Of a stretch of DNA of 64,000 bases, positions 57,223 through 64,000 are shown piece after piece. Location of the stretch: contig JAHBNG010000057.1 in the NCBI GenBank assembly GCA_019217005.1, positions 1 to 64,000 of the forward strand. Reading direction: 5' to 3'. The notes beneath the pieces are model-generated. The model worked only from the letters and a program-made list of their open reading frames with translations. It was not told where the DNA came from and searched no databases. Both the position numbers and the translations under genes were made by a program. Source of the stretch: Chloroflexi bacterium TSY (GTDB lineage: Bacteria; Chloroflexota; Anaerolineae; Caldilineales; Caldilineaceae). The stretch's first letter is position 1; the number at the start of each line of letters is the position of its first letter.

Positions 57223-57399
57223 ATGAGCGATAATCAATTGGGCGTGCAGATCGATGTCAATTCAATTTTGGGAACTGTTCGTGACGTCACCAGCCGTTCG
57301 TTTAAGGAATTACGCGCCCACGGCCTGATTGAGATGGGCCGCCACGCGATTCAGATCAAAGACCGAGATGGTTTGCTACAGTCGACGAGAGGTGGTTAA
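57223..57399 (+). pseudogene. Crp/Fnr-type regulator C-terminal fragment
   Basis: A 58-codon frame encodes ILGTVRDVTSRSFKELRAHG and LIEMGRHAIQIKDRDGLLQ, the DNA-binding helix-turn-helix and wing of Crp/Fnr regulators. The cyclic-nucleotide domain is absent, so it is a remnant. The rest of 56876-57622 holds only this and the cupin fragment. Confidence 0.6.
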
Positions 57400-57622
57400 C
57401 GGCGCTCGTATGGAATGGAGGTATAGCGAATTTCAGACTGGTGTGCCTCGGTTCACCCAGACTTGGTCAGCGGCTTGCCGAACAGCCCTGTAACGGTCCA
57501 GTGCCTTGACTACCTGCACTGAAAGTACCTTGCCCCTGCAGCTTGAATGGACAGCTCACGATGATCAGATCTGTTCCTCATGAACAGACGAAGACCAAGA
57601 AAACACGCATCTGGAGAGAAAG

Positions 57623-58174
57623 ATGAAGACGCTAGAAATTCGCCGCCATAGCTTTCGTAAATCGGGTGGTGGGTCGCAATTATCGCAGGAGGGTGTCGAC
57701 TACGCCCGCAGGCTTGGTGCATCACTTGGGCCATTCGCTCAAGTGGTGACCAGTGTTGTTCCCCGCGCGCGCGAGACCGCAATCGCGATGGGCTTTGCTG
57801 TCGATTACGAGGTGGTCACGCTCGTCTCCGAAGAAGCGGTGTTTGCCGAAATAGAGCGCAGTCGCTGGTGGGAGGCAGCACAACCATTTACCGCGTTGGC
57901 ACAGCTCATGGCGACAAAAGGGGCGACGTGGCGCTATGGCCATGCCCTCACGGCGCAGTGGCGTGATCTGTTGACGTCCATTCCAGAAGGTGCCGCCGCG
58001 CTCATGATTGGCCATTCAGGGGAACTTGAGATCGGCCTGGTTGCCTGTTTTCTCCACGCGGATCACGGAAGTTGGGGAGCACCATTTGGAATCTGCGAAG
58101 GGGCACGACTTGTCTTTGCGGGTGAACCAGAACACTTTACGACGGTTGAGTTTTTGCGCAGCGAGCCGCAATAA
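57623..58174 (+). CDS. histidine phosphatase family protein
   Basis: This 183-residue phosphoglycerate-mutase-like protein starts at ATG 57623 after GAGAGAAAG. The catalytic-type motif is IRRHSF (Arg8, His9; the usual RHG is RHS), PRARETA supplies the second arginine near residue 49, and IGHSGELE near residue 132 has the second histidine. SixA and broad-specificity phosphatases have this length. The substrate is unknown. It is a single gene with no operon partner. Confidence 0.82.
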   Translation: MKTLEIRRHSFRKSGGGSQLSQEGVDYARRLGASLGPFAQVVTSVVPRARETAIAMGFAVDYEVVTLVSEEAVFAEIERSRWWEAAQPFTALAQLMATKGATWRYGHALTAQWRDLLTSIPEGAAALMIGHSGELEIGLVACFLHADHGSWGAPFGICEGARLVFAGEPEHFTTVEFLRSEPQ

Positions 58175-58194
58175 TCGACGTTCACCTCGATGAG

Positions 58195-58284
58195 GCGCTG
58201 CCCAACAAGCCCATACAGCCGATGCCGCTTAGCAGCAACAAGATCGGGGAGATTTTAGCGTCCATACTGCGGTTGTTATGCGCC
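58195..58284 (+). repeat. attC-like imperfect palindrome
   Basis: GCGCTGCCCAACAAGCCCAT (58195-58214) with CAGCCGATGCCGC after it, and CTGCGGTTGTTATGCGCC (58267-58284), form an imperfect inverted pair 90 bases across. The layout recalls an integron recombination site, but the outer cores (CCCAAC and GTTATGC) are not complementary as in a canonical attC. The rest of 58175-58489 shows no gene. Confidence 0.3.
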
Positions 58285-58489
58285 GTCAGCGACCTGAGCT
58301 ATACTTGCGTAGCACTGTCCACCAATTCTATACTTCATTTGTGCAGCCGTACCAATCTCACCCAAACCATGTGATTGTGTTATGAAGACTGCTCAGTCAG
58401 AGAACCGCTGCATTTACATACTTTGGGACATACTCCCATAAATTCCTGGATACAAAACGTATTATGATGTGGCTATAAGGAACCCAACA

Positions 58490-59359
58490 ATGGATAACAC
58501 GTATACACCCCCTAAGGTCTGGAAATGGAATAAAGAGAGCGGTGGAACCTGGTCCAAGATCAATCGACCGATTGCAGGTCCAACGCATGAAAAGCCTTTG
58601 CCAGTAGGCAAACATCCGATTCAGCTCTACTCACTTGCGACCCCGAACGGTGTGAAGGTTACGGTGATGCTAGAGGAACTGCTGGCTCTTGGTTTTGAAG
58701 GGGCGGAGTACGACGCTCACTTGATCAATATCGGTGAAGGTGAGCAATTTGGTAGCGGATTTGTGGAAGTGAACCCAAACTCCAAGATCCCGGCCCTGAT
58801 GGACCACAGTACCTCACTGCCCACACGGGTGTTCGAATCCGGTTCAATTTTGTTGTATTTGACAGAGAAGTTTGGGTCACTGATGCCAGTTGACCCTGTG
58901 GAGCGCGCTGAGTGTCTATCGTGGCTCTTTTGGCAAATGGGCAGCGCCCCCTATCTTGGTGGTGGATTCGGTCATTTCTATCAATACGCCCCAATCAAGA
59001 TCGAATATTGCATTGACCGCTTCACGATGGAAGTAAAGCGCCAATTGGATGTACTCGATCGCCATTTGGCCAATAATCAGTATATGTGCGCGAGCGGGTA
59101 TTCAATCGCCGATATCGCGATTTGGCCCTGGTACGGAGCACTCGTCTTGAACACCGTCTACGAAGCAGCCGAATTCCTGGACGCCCAGTCCTATCGCCAC
59201 TTGAATCGATGGGCGCTCGAAATTGAATCGCGAACCGCGGTGCAACGCGGGCGCATGGTGAACCGGACTTGGGGTCCACCTGAAGGACAGCTCCATGAAC
59301 GCCACGACGCCAGCGATTTCGAAACCAGGACGCAAGATAAGATTGAACCATCGAACTGA
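58490..59359 (+). CDS. yghU: glutathione S-transferase, YghU type
   Basis: This is a 289-residue member of the Nu/YghU class. ATG 58490 follows AAGGAACCCAACA. The N-terminal extension TYTPPKVWKWNKESGGTWSK and INRPIAGPTHEKPLPVGKHP is characteristic of YghU. It is followed by the thioredoxin-fold domain with YSLATPNGVKVTVMLEEL and NPNSKIPALMDH, then ESGSILLYL and the helical domain with IADIAIWPWYG. YghU enzymes act on disulfides and organic hydroperoxides with glutathione or a related thiol. It is intact and slightly longer than usual at the C-terminus. Confidence 0.93.
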   Translation: MDNTYTPPKVWKWNKESGGTWSKINRPIAGPTHEKPLPVGKHPIQLYSLATPNGVKVTVMLEELLALGFEGAEYDAHLINIGEGEQFGSGFVEVNPNSKIPALMDHSTSLPTRVFESGSILLYLTEKFGSLMPVDPVERAECLSWLFWQMGSAPYLGGGFGHFYQYAPIKIEYCIDRFTMEVKRQLDVLDRHLANNQYMCASGYSIADIAIWPWYGALVLNTVYEAAEFLDAQSYRHLNRWALEIESRTAVQRGRMVNRTWGPPEGQLHERHDASDFETRTQDKIEPSN

Positions 59360-59937
59360 TATAGCTTACCCACAGCCATGCAATTTTAAATTCGAAATTA
59401 GCCCACAATCTGGCCGCAAATTGGTTGCCATCGCCGCTCCAAATGACTGCCACTGCTCCAGATCAAATCTGGACGGGTCAGTATTTCTTCCTCGCTCGGT
59501 CGAAAAGTGGCAGTCACCTTCCGCCCCTCGCGTCTCCAATCCACGCAGAGAGCTAGATGACTGTCGCTTCACAGCTGCGATGAGGCGGATAGAGTCCATT
59601 CTCTCGACTTGGCGCAGGAGAGAGCCTGGAGGAAGGTGTTGTCGCAACAGTGTCGATGTCATCTTTGATACACCTGTTGTCAGCCATAATCCCTCTTACT
59701 TTCGCCAGAATATGCAAGACCTCGGCTGGGCCTTCCGTACGTTCAAATGGGCAGGTCAGTGACAATTCCGGCTCGCTTTGGGCGAAAAGTGCCTGTCACC
59801 TCCTTGTTCGGTGCAGCAAGCTGAACTATTATAGGTACATTTTGGATCGACTGAAACGTTTAAATTTGGACATGGGACGAAGTGAAGTAAACTGTATGGA
59901 CGAAAAAATGCACAGATCAAAAGGAGGCAAAATCAAC
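59360..59937. other. gene-free stretch with short inverted repeats
   Basis: No convincing gene is seen. TGACTGCCACT (59445-59455) is inverted as AGTGGCAGTCA (59507-59517), and a related GCGAAAAGTGCCTGTCACCT lies at 59782-59801. These look like parts of a short repeat family. The last 60 bases serve as the leader of the PhyH gene that follows. Confidence 0.4.
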
Positions 59938-60783
59938 ATGCAGAAGCTAACCGACACACAAATTCGACAATTTCGGTCAGACGGATATTTGCATCTCAAA
60001 CAGATGCTAAACCCAGATGAGGTCGAATTTTACAGCAATGAGATTGATCGGATTCGCCAGATTCCGGGATACGAGCCAGACAAGAATCCTGAGCTGCCAA
60101 GGGGCCATTATGCTTGGATGGATCACACACCGGATCTGGATTCGGAAGGGTTTATGGACCGCAGAGATCTGACGCCTTATGGCGAGGGATTTATGGATTT
60201 GATCGACAAGGCGCCCGTCTTCGACTATGTTGTTGACCTGATGGGTCCCAATATCCTGCTGAGCATGACCCAGGCGATTGTGCGGCCTCCCAATGAAAAG
60301 TTCCCAGGCTATACTCATACTGACGGCGGCGAATCTCTCCGTCAAATTCGCGTTCAAGAGAGCTGTCCACCGATCGCTCTGAAAGCTATGTACTTGCTAA
60401 CGGACGTGATAGAAGAAAACAGTGGCAACCTAACGGTTTTTCCAGGCAGTCACATGCGCCAGATCCCAGACGAGAGCGAGCGGATGGTGACGCCTTACTC
60501 CCCAGGTGCAGCACAGCTAATGGGCAAAGCCGGCGACGTTTACCTGTTTACCCACTCGCTGTGGCATGGTCCAGCAAAGAATCTTTCAAACAAGAGCCGC
60601 AAGGTCTTGCTCTATAACTACTGTCAACTTTGGGTACGCTGCTACGACTTTAATAAGATTCCGGAAGTATCGCGGCAGTGTACGCCCAGACAGCGGCGTC
60701 TGCTGGGTAATCTGGGCTATGACTTCCGACCTGGATCCTATTTCTATGTACCCAAGGATCAGGCAGAGGCGATTCTGACTTAG
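59938..60783 (+). CDS. phytanoyl-CoA dioxygenase family (PhyH) oxygenase
   Basis: This is a 281-residue oxygenase. ATG 59938 is chosen because AAAGGAGG lies ten bases upstream; earlier in-frame ATGs lack a site. The iron ligands are His127 and Asp129 (GYTHTDGGES) and His210 (SLWHGPAKN), and Arg221 would bind 2-oxoglutarate. It has a normal N-terminus (LTDTQIRQFRSDGYLHLKQM). It is the most divergent PhyH of the window and is complete, with no operon partner. The substrate is unknown. Confidence 0.9.
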   Translation: MQKLTDTQIRQFRSDGYLHLKQMLNPDEVEFYSNEIDRIRQIPGYEPDKNPELPRGHYAWMDHTPDLDSEGFMDRRDLTPYGEGFMDLIDKAPVFDYVVDLMGPNILLSMTQAIVRPPNEKFPGYTHTDGGESLRQIRVQESCPPIALKAMYLLTDVIEENSGNLTVFPGSHMRQIPDESERMVTPYSPGAAQLMGKAGDVYLFTHSLWHGPAKNLSNKSRKVLLYNYCQLWVRCYDFNKIPEVSRQCTPRQRRLLGNLGYDFRPGSYFYVPKDQAEAILT

Positions 60784-60824
60784 AACCAAGACCATTTAAA
60801 TAATGTGGAGCCGCCATGCATGGC

Positions 60825-60985
60825 GCAGCATTCTCTATTACACGCAGTAGACATAATCCTGCATTTCTCAGTCAAAACAGACTCGAGCGGGCCAAATGGT
60901 CCGAGATTCTCTACTGCGTCTTTTTTCGCCATTTGAACGCTCTACCTCTGAGAAATCCTACTGCGTGTAATCTCTAATGCGGCGA
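60825..60985. repeat. MITE-like relative of the recombinase element
   Basis: TTCTCTATTACACGCAGTAG (60831-60850), followed by ACATAA, matches the recombinase element's left end and inner flank over 26 bases (61127-61152). An inverted, slightly changed copy, CTACTGCGTGTAATCTCTAA, is at 60958-60977, and the inner ATTTCTCAG is also inverted at 60948-60956. It is about 160 bp with no coding capacity, consistent with a non-autonomous derivative. Confidence 0.7.
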
Positions 60986-61004
60986 CGACTCGGTGAAGAC
61001 CGGT

Positions 61005-61112
61005 GTATGGTTCGGACGCTTCGTGTCCCCTGCTGTTCGGAGACATCGTGTTCCTTCGGCCTGAGGCGGTGGCTACGATGTCCTCGAGCACGGGGGGCAC
61101 GAAGTCATCGAA
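61005..61112 (-). repeat. dispersed palindrome-rich repeat, copy B
   Basis: This is the reverse-complement counterpart of 54071-54153. It carries extra internal bases, so it is about 25 bp longer. It lies directly before the recombinase element's left end. Confidence 0.6.
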
Positions 61113-61122
61113 TAATACAACC

Positions 61123-63213
61123 GGCGTTCTCTATTACACGCAGTAGACATAAAAGTTAAAGTGGTTGCTGTTGAAAAGTTGATTCAAAGGCATTCTCCAA
61201 AGTGGGACCCCAAATAGCGGGGTCAGGTTCAGGGATAGCGTAAACAGAATGTGAAGCCATAGCGGCTAAATAATGCTGCTGAATGGTTTCATCGTAGAGC
61301 TGTGCATAAAGCATGGTGGTATCGATATGAGTGTGCCCCATGAGTTTCTGCAAGGTAGTGATGGGCATAAGGCCACTGTTGAGCAAACGGGTGGCAAAGG
61401 TATGGCGCAAGCGATGAGGAGTGACGCCCTCTAAGTTAGCTTGGGCGGCAAAGGCATGAAGATGGTTGCGCACATAATTGGCTCGAAGAGGTAAGCCATC
61501 GCGTAGTAAAAGCGGGGAATGAGTAGCCAGGTCATCGGTGCGATGTTGCAGATGGGCATCGATGGCAAGAGCAGTGCGTTGGGTAACAGGCAACCGACGG
61601 TCACGATGGGATTTGGCATCTCGAACGAGCAGAGCTTGCACTTCGCCCATACGTAGCCCAGCATCAACCAGAATAAGAAACCAAGCACGGTCAAGGAGGT
61701 CGGAAGGAGAAAGGCTCTGAGCCGTTGAGTTTAAGACGAACTGTTCAAGTTGAGCAAATTCATGCTGGCGCAACGGACGAGGTAAGGTAGTGGGTCGTTT
61801 GAGACGTTGAATGCGATATAAAGCCGGAGCGATCGACTGGCCACATTCTTCAGCAAAATGCAGAAAACACTTGAGGGTACAAATAAAATGATTGATGGTA
61901 TGGACGGAATACTCTAAGTCACATAGGTGGGTGATGTAGTCTTGGAGATCGCGCCGTCTTAGTTCGGATAAGCTGGAGAGCATGCGCTGGTCGAGCATCC
62001 ATTGCCAACCGCGTTGGAGTTCGCCAAGCCACTGAAGGGCTCGTTCCCGCCGATAGAGGGCTTTCCAGCGTAATTGCTGGTGGAGAAGTAATGAGATGAT
62101 GGGTTGATGAAGCCAGAGCGGCAATGAGGTGAGACGTTGACGGATCTCATCAGCGGACAAACAGATGCCAACAGCTGGCTCCACTGTGCGATGTTCAGAA
62201 GGCACAGTATTCTCTGTCTCTATTGCAGATGTCGTTCCTTCAATATCCGAGCATGCGGCTTGGCGAGACAACTGCTCCATAGCAGCTTCATAGTCGGCTC
62301 GCATATCAGGATTGGCACCATCGATGTAAATCTGGGTCGTTTTCAATTGACTGTGACCCAACCAATGAGAGAGACTAGGCAGTGGCATACGCGACTCTGC
62401 CATTCGTCTGGCGAAGGTATGGCGCAGGCGATGACAGGAGACCTCGTTCTCGGAGAGTCCGGCTTGCTGACGGTAATAATCGAGGCGCTCCTGGATTCCG
62501 CGGACACTGATGCCTTTGTGACGACGAGTCAGAAACAGATGGCTATCGACTGCATCAGGACGCTCATCCATATAGCTCACCAACAGCGCTGTGGTTTCTG
62601 GCGTCAACCAGACTCGACGCTCTTTGTTCCCTTTGCCGCGTACGCGCAGTGACCACAGTTCGTCCGGATTTATGGCAGCTTCAATATCGCCCATCTCTAG
62701 TTTCGACACTTCGCCCACCCGCAGGCCAACGTCGAGCATCAAGGCCAACATCACTTGGTCTCTTATCTGACCTTGACTCACGCTCCCCCATAACTGGCGG
62801 ACGATGCGTTCCGCTATATCTCTGGGAAGATGGCAACCTGTATCCAGTCGGTGTAGACGCCACACCACCGGGTTTGACCAGCTTTCGTCTTCTGCCTCAT
62901 CCGCCAAGTAGTCGAAAAATCGGCTCAACGTTGCCACTCTGCGATTGACCGTCGCACTGCTCATCCCCGCTTCGAGTTGCGCCGTTACAAACGTCGTTAT
63001 CTCTTGGCGACCTATCTCTCTTGGCCTTTTTTCTATCACCTGGCCAAATTGATTTAGGTCACTTTCGTAATGTTTTACAGTTTCGCTTTGCGGAGAAAGC
63101 ATTCTCACATGGGCACAGAATCCTGTTACTGCGGCGCTAAATTCTTGGTTCATTTTGGCCTCCTAGGGCTATTTTACCCCTTTTTTGGCCTACTGCGTGT
63201 AATAGAGAACGCC
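61123..63213 (-). mobile_element. one-gene element with perfect 24-bp terminal inverted repeats
   Basis: The ends at 61123-61146 and 63190-63213 are exact 24-bp inverted repeats beginning GGCGTTCTCTATTACACGCA. The 2091-bp interior is almost filled by one gene, for a double tyrosine recombinase. Directly outside the right end, TCCTCCGCGAGG resembles part of the palindromic repeat at 5165-5225. No target duplication is evident, which agrees with tyrosine-recombinase chemistry. Confidence 0.8.
61156..63153 (-). CDS. fused tandem tyrosine recombinase
   Basis: This 665-residue protein consists of two complete Xer-like recombinases in one chain. Module 1 (about 1-290) has a SAM-like core-binding domain, then catalytic Arg145 (GLRVGE), Lys174, His241 and Arg244 (HRLRHTFARR), His267 (LGHSQLKTTQIYI) and Tyr276. 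A linker of about 40 residues (300-335) is acidic and Thr/Ser-rich. Module 2 (about 335-650) has its own core-binding domain and Arg501 (GLRMGE), a possible Lys514, His580 and Arg583 (HRLRHTFATR), His607 (MGHTHIDTTMLYA) and Tyr616. Both active sites look intact. Some transposons, such as Tn554, encode two recombinases as separate genes; the fusion is unusual. It is the only gene in the element. Confidence 0.9.
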   Translation of the reverse strand: MNQEFSAAVTGFCAHVRMLSPQSETVKHYESDLNQFGQVIEKRPREIGRQEITTFVTAQLEAGMSSATVNRRVATLSRFFDYLADEAEDESWSNPVVWRLHRLDTGCHLPRDIAERIVRQLWGSVSQGQIRDQVMLALMLDVGLRVGEVSKLEMGDIEAAINPDELWSLRVRGKGNKERRVWLTPETTALLVSYMDERPDAVDSHLFLTRRHKGISVRGIQERLDYYRQQAGLSENEVSCHRLRHTFARRMAESRMPLPSLSHWLGHSQLKTTQIYIDGANPDMRADYEAAMEQLSRQAACSDIEGTTSAIETENTVPSEHRTVEPAVGICLSADEIRQRLTSLPLWLHQPIISLLLHQQLRWKALYRRERALQWLGELQRGWQWMLDQRMLSSLSELRRRDLQDYITHLCDLEYSVHTINHFICTLKCFLHFAEECGQSIAPALYRIQRLKRPTTLPRPLRQHEFAQLEQFVLNSTAQSLSPSDLLDRAWFLILVDAGLRMGEVQALLVRDAKSHRDRRLPVTQRTALAIDAHLQHRTDDLATHSPLLLRDGLPLRANYVRNHLHAFAAQANLEGVTPHRLRHTFATRLLNSGLMPITTLQKLMGHTHIDTTMLYAQLYDETIQQHYLAAMASHSVYAIPEPDPAIWGPTLENAFESTFQQQPL

Positions 63214-63332
63214 TCCTCCGCGAGGTTTATGGTCTTAGAACTCCTCCGAAAGAGGAACTGAAATATGTGCTTCAAACCCTCTGTGAACATCGAGTAGTCG
63301 TACTCAACTTTCGTTCATTAAAACTTGCTGCC

Positions 63333-64000
63333 ATGATCATCCTAACAACCAAGCTCCATATTCCGAGCGCATCGGGCACGCTGGTAACCCGCAATCAACT
63401 CTTTGCTCGCTTGGACGAAGCGCTCAATCACGGCCATCGATTAACCCTTGTCGCTGCGCCAGCGGGGTTTGGCAAGACAACGCTGATCACTGCCTGGCTT
63501 GATATACAACAAGATTTAATGGAACATGTTGCTTGGATCTCCCTAGGCGAAAGCGACAACGATCCAATCCAGTTTATCGCGTATGTTGCCGCAGCATTGG
63601 ACGCCGCCTGTCCTGGCCTGAGTCAGGAAATCTTGCCTCTGCTCCAAGTGCCCCAACACCCGTCGATGGATGCCATACTCACGACCCTGATCAATTATAT
63701 TGACAATAGTGATGCCCAAAGTACCGTTTTCCTGGTGCTGGATGACTATCACGTCATTGAAAATCAGGCGATCCATGACGCGATGTCGTTCCTACTCGAC
63801 CATCTGCCACCATTTCTGCATCTGATCATCACCAGCCGCACAGAACCGGCCCTGCCGCTCGCTCGGTATCGGGCACGCAACCAGATCACAGAGATTCGCA
63901 GCAACGATCTGCGCTTCAATGCAGATGAGATCGGTGGTTTCTTTCAGGCACGGGCTGGCATCCATCTGGAGGAAAACGAAGCTTTCCTGCTGGCAGAACG
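63333..64000 (+). CDS. MalT-like LuxR-family ATP-dependent transcriptional regulator, 5' part
   Basis: An uninterrupted frame from ATG 63333 runs off the window edge, giving 222 residues. It begins MIILTTKLHIPSASGTLVTR, as in MalT-type (STAND NTPase) regulators. The Walker A motif is APAGFGKTT (42-50), Walker B is VFLVLDDYH near residue 130, and LIITSRTEPALPLARYRARN follows, with the sensor arginine. Full-length members have about 850-900 residues, with a TPR-like sensor domain and a C-terminal LuxR helix-turn-helix, which lie outside the window. It presumably activates genes nearby in response to a small ligand. The 119-base gap upstream contains the right end of the recombinase element. Confidence 0.88.
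   Translation, partial: MIILTTKLHIPSASGTLVTRNQLFARLDEALNHGHRLTLVAAPAGFGKTTLITAWLDIQQDLMEHVAWISLGESDNDPIQFIAYVAAALDAACPGLSQEILPLLQVPQHPSMDAILTTLINYIDNSDAQSTVFLVLDDYHVIENQAIHDAMSFLLDHLPPFLHLIITSRTEPALPLARYRARNQITEIRSNDLRFNADEIGGFFQARAGIHLEENEAFLLAE

Noticed and set aside
59366..59662. 98-codon minus-strand frame after yghU
   Set aside because: No ribosome site, unusual Ser/Arg-rich composition, and it overlaps short inverted repeats; treated as non-coding.

Overview
This window looks like an accessory region of a Chloroflexota genome (Caldilineaceae/Anaerolineae-like). That is an inference from gene content: twin-arginine-type sugar-binding lipoproteins, sugar ABC permease pairs without a dedicated ATPase, a MalT-type LuxR regulator, paired DUF1670 genes, ISAzo13/IS701/ISL3 insertion sequences, several phytanoyl-CoA dioxygenase (PhyH) genes and formylglycine-type sulfatases. 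No rRNA, tRNA or CRISPR array was seen.

Layout. 0.1-9 kb: a phosphoenolpyruvate-synthase-type ATP-grasp protein (-), then a sugar ABC transporter set (binding protein with a frameshift, two permeases) behind a consensus promoter with a perfect palindromic operator, followed by an SDR dehydrogenase, a PhyH oxygenase, a nucleotidyltransferase-like protein and a frameshifted enolase-superfamily dehydratase. 9-18 kb: a truncated peptidase E, a sulfatase, an IS66 remnant interrupted by a second IS, a truncated transposase joined to a truncated sugar permease, a second permease and broken PhyH and mandelate-racemase pieces. 18-25 kb: a DUF433/DUF5615 toxin-antitoxin pair, a dehydratase gene interrupted by a 215-bp MITE, and a peptide-transporter locus whose permease gene is split into three pieces by an IS701-type and an IS605-type element. 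25-29 kb: a complete sugar ABC set (two permeases and a binding protein). 29-34 kb: another IS, gene scraps, a sulfatase, an F420-dependent nitroreductase-type protein, a BrnT/BrnA module and a candidate structured RNA. 34-43 kb: two rifampin-phosphotransferase-like dikinases in tandem, separated by a two-gene DUF1670 unit bounded by GTGACA palindromes; the second dikinase is broken by an ISAzo13 element. 43-50 kb: a DUF3500 lipoprotein, an ISL3 element, a PhyH gene, another IS and the split altronate/galactarate dehydratase (UxaA). 50-54 kb: a sugar-nucleotide-type cytidylyl/nucleotidyltransferase, a MetE-like methyltransferase, and an isomerase plus Gfo/Idh/MocA oxidoreductase operon. 54-61 kb: a transglutaminase-like gene with an in-frame TGA, an alpha/beta hydrolase, a histidine phosphatase, a YghU-type glutathione transferase and another PhyH gene. 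61-64 kb: a one-gene element encoding two fused tyrosine recombinases between perfect 24-bp inverted repeats, then the start of a MalT-like regulator.

Functionally the surviving genes describe uptake and oxidation of sugars, sugar acids and sulfated or substituted carbohydrates (ABC importers, sulfatases, enolase-superfamily dehydratases, UxaA, Gfo/Idh, TIM-barrel isomerase, SDR, PhyH). The region is also heavily remodelled: at least eight insertion sequences or IS remnants, several MITE-like repeats, and more than ten genes with frameshifts, truncations or internal stops.

The two best candidates for something not well described are the fused tandem tyrosine recombinase element (61123-63213) with a small non-coding relative beside it, and the DUF1670 gene pair (36994-38681) with its palindromic boundaries, which also bound a short non-coding repeat 8 kb away.
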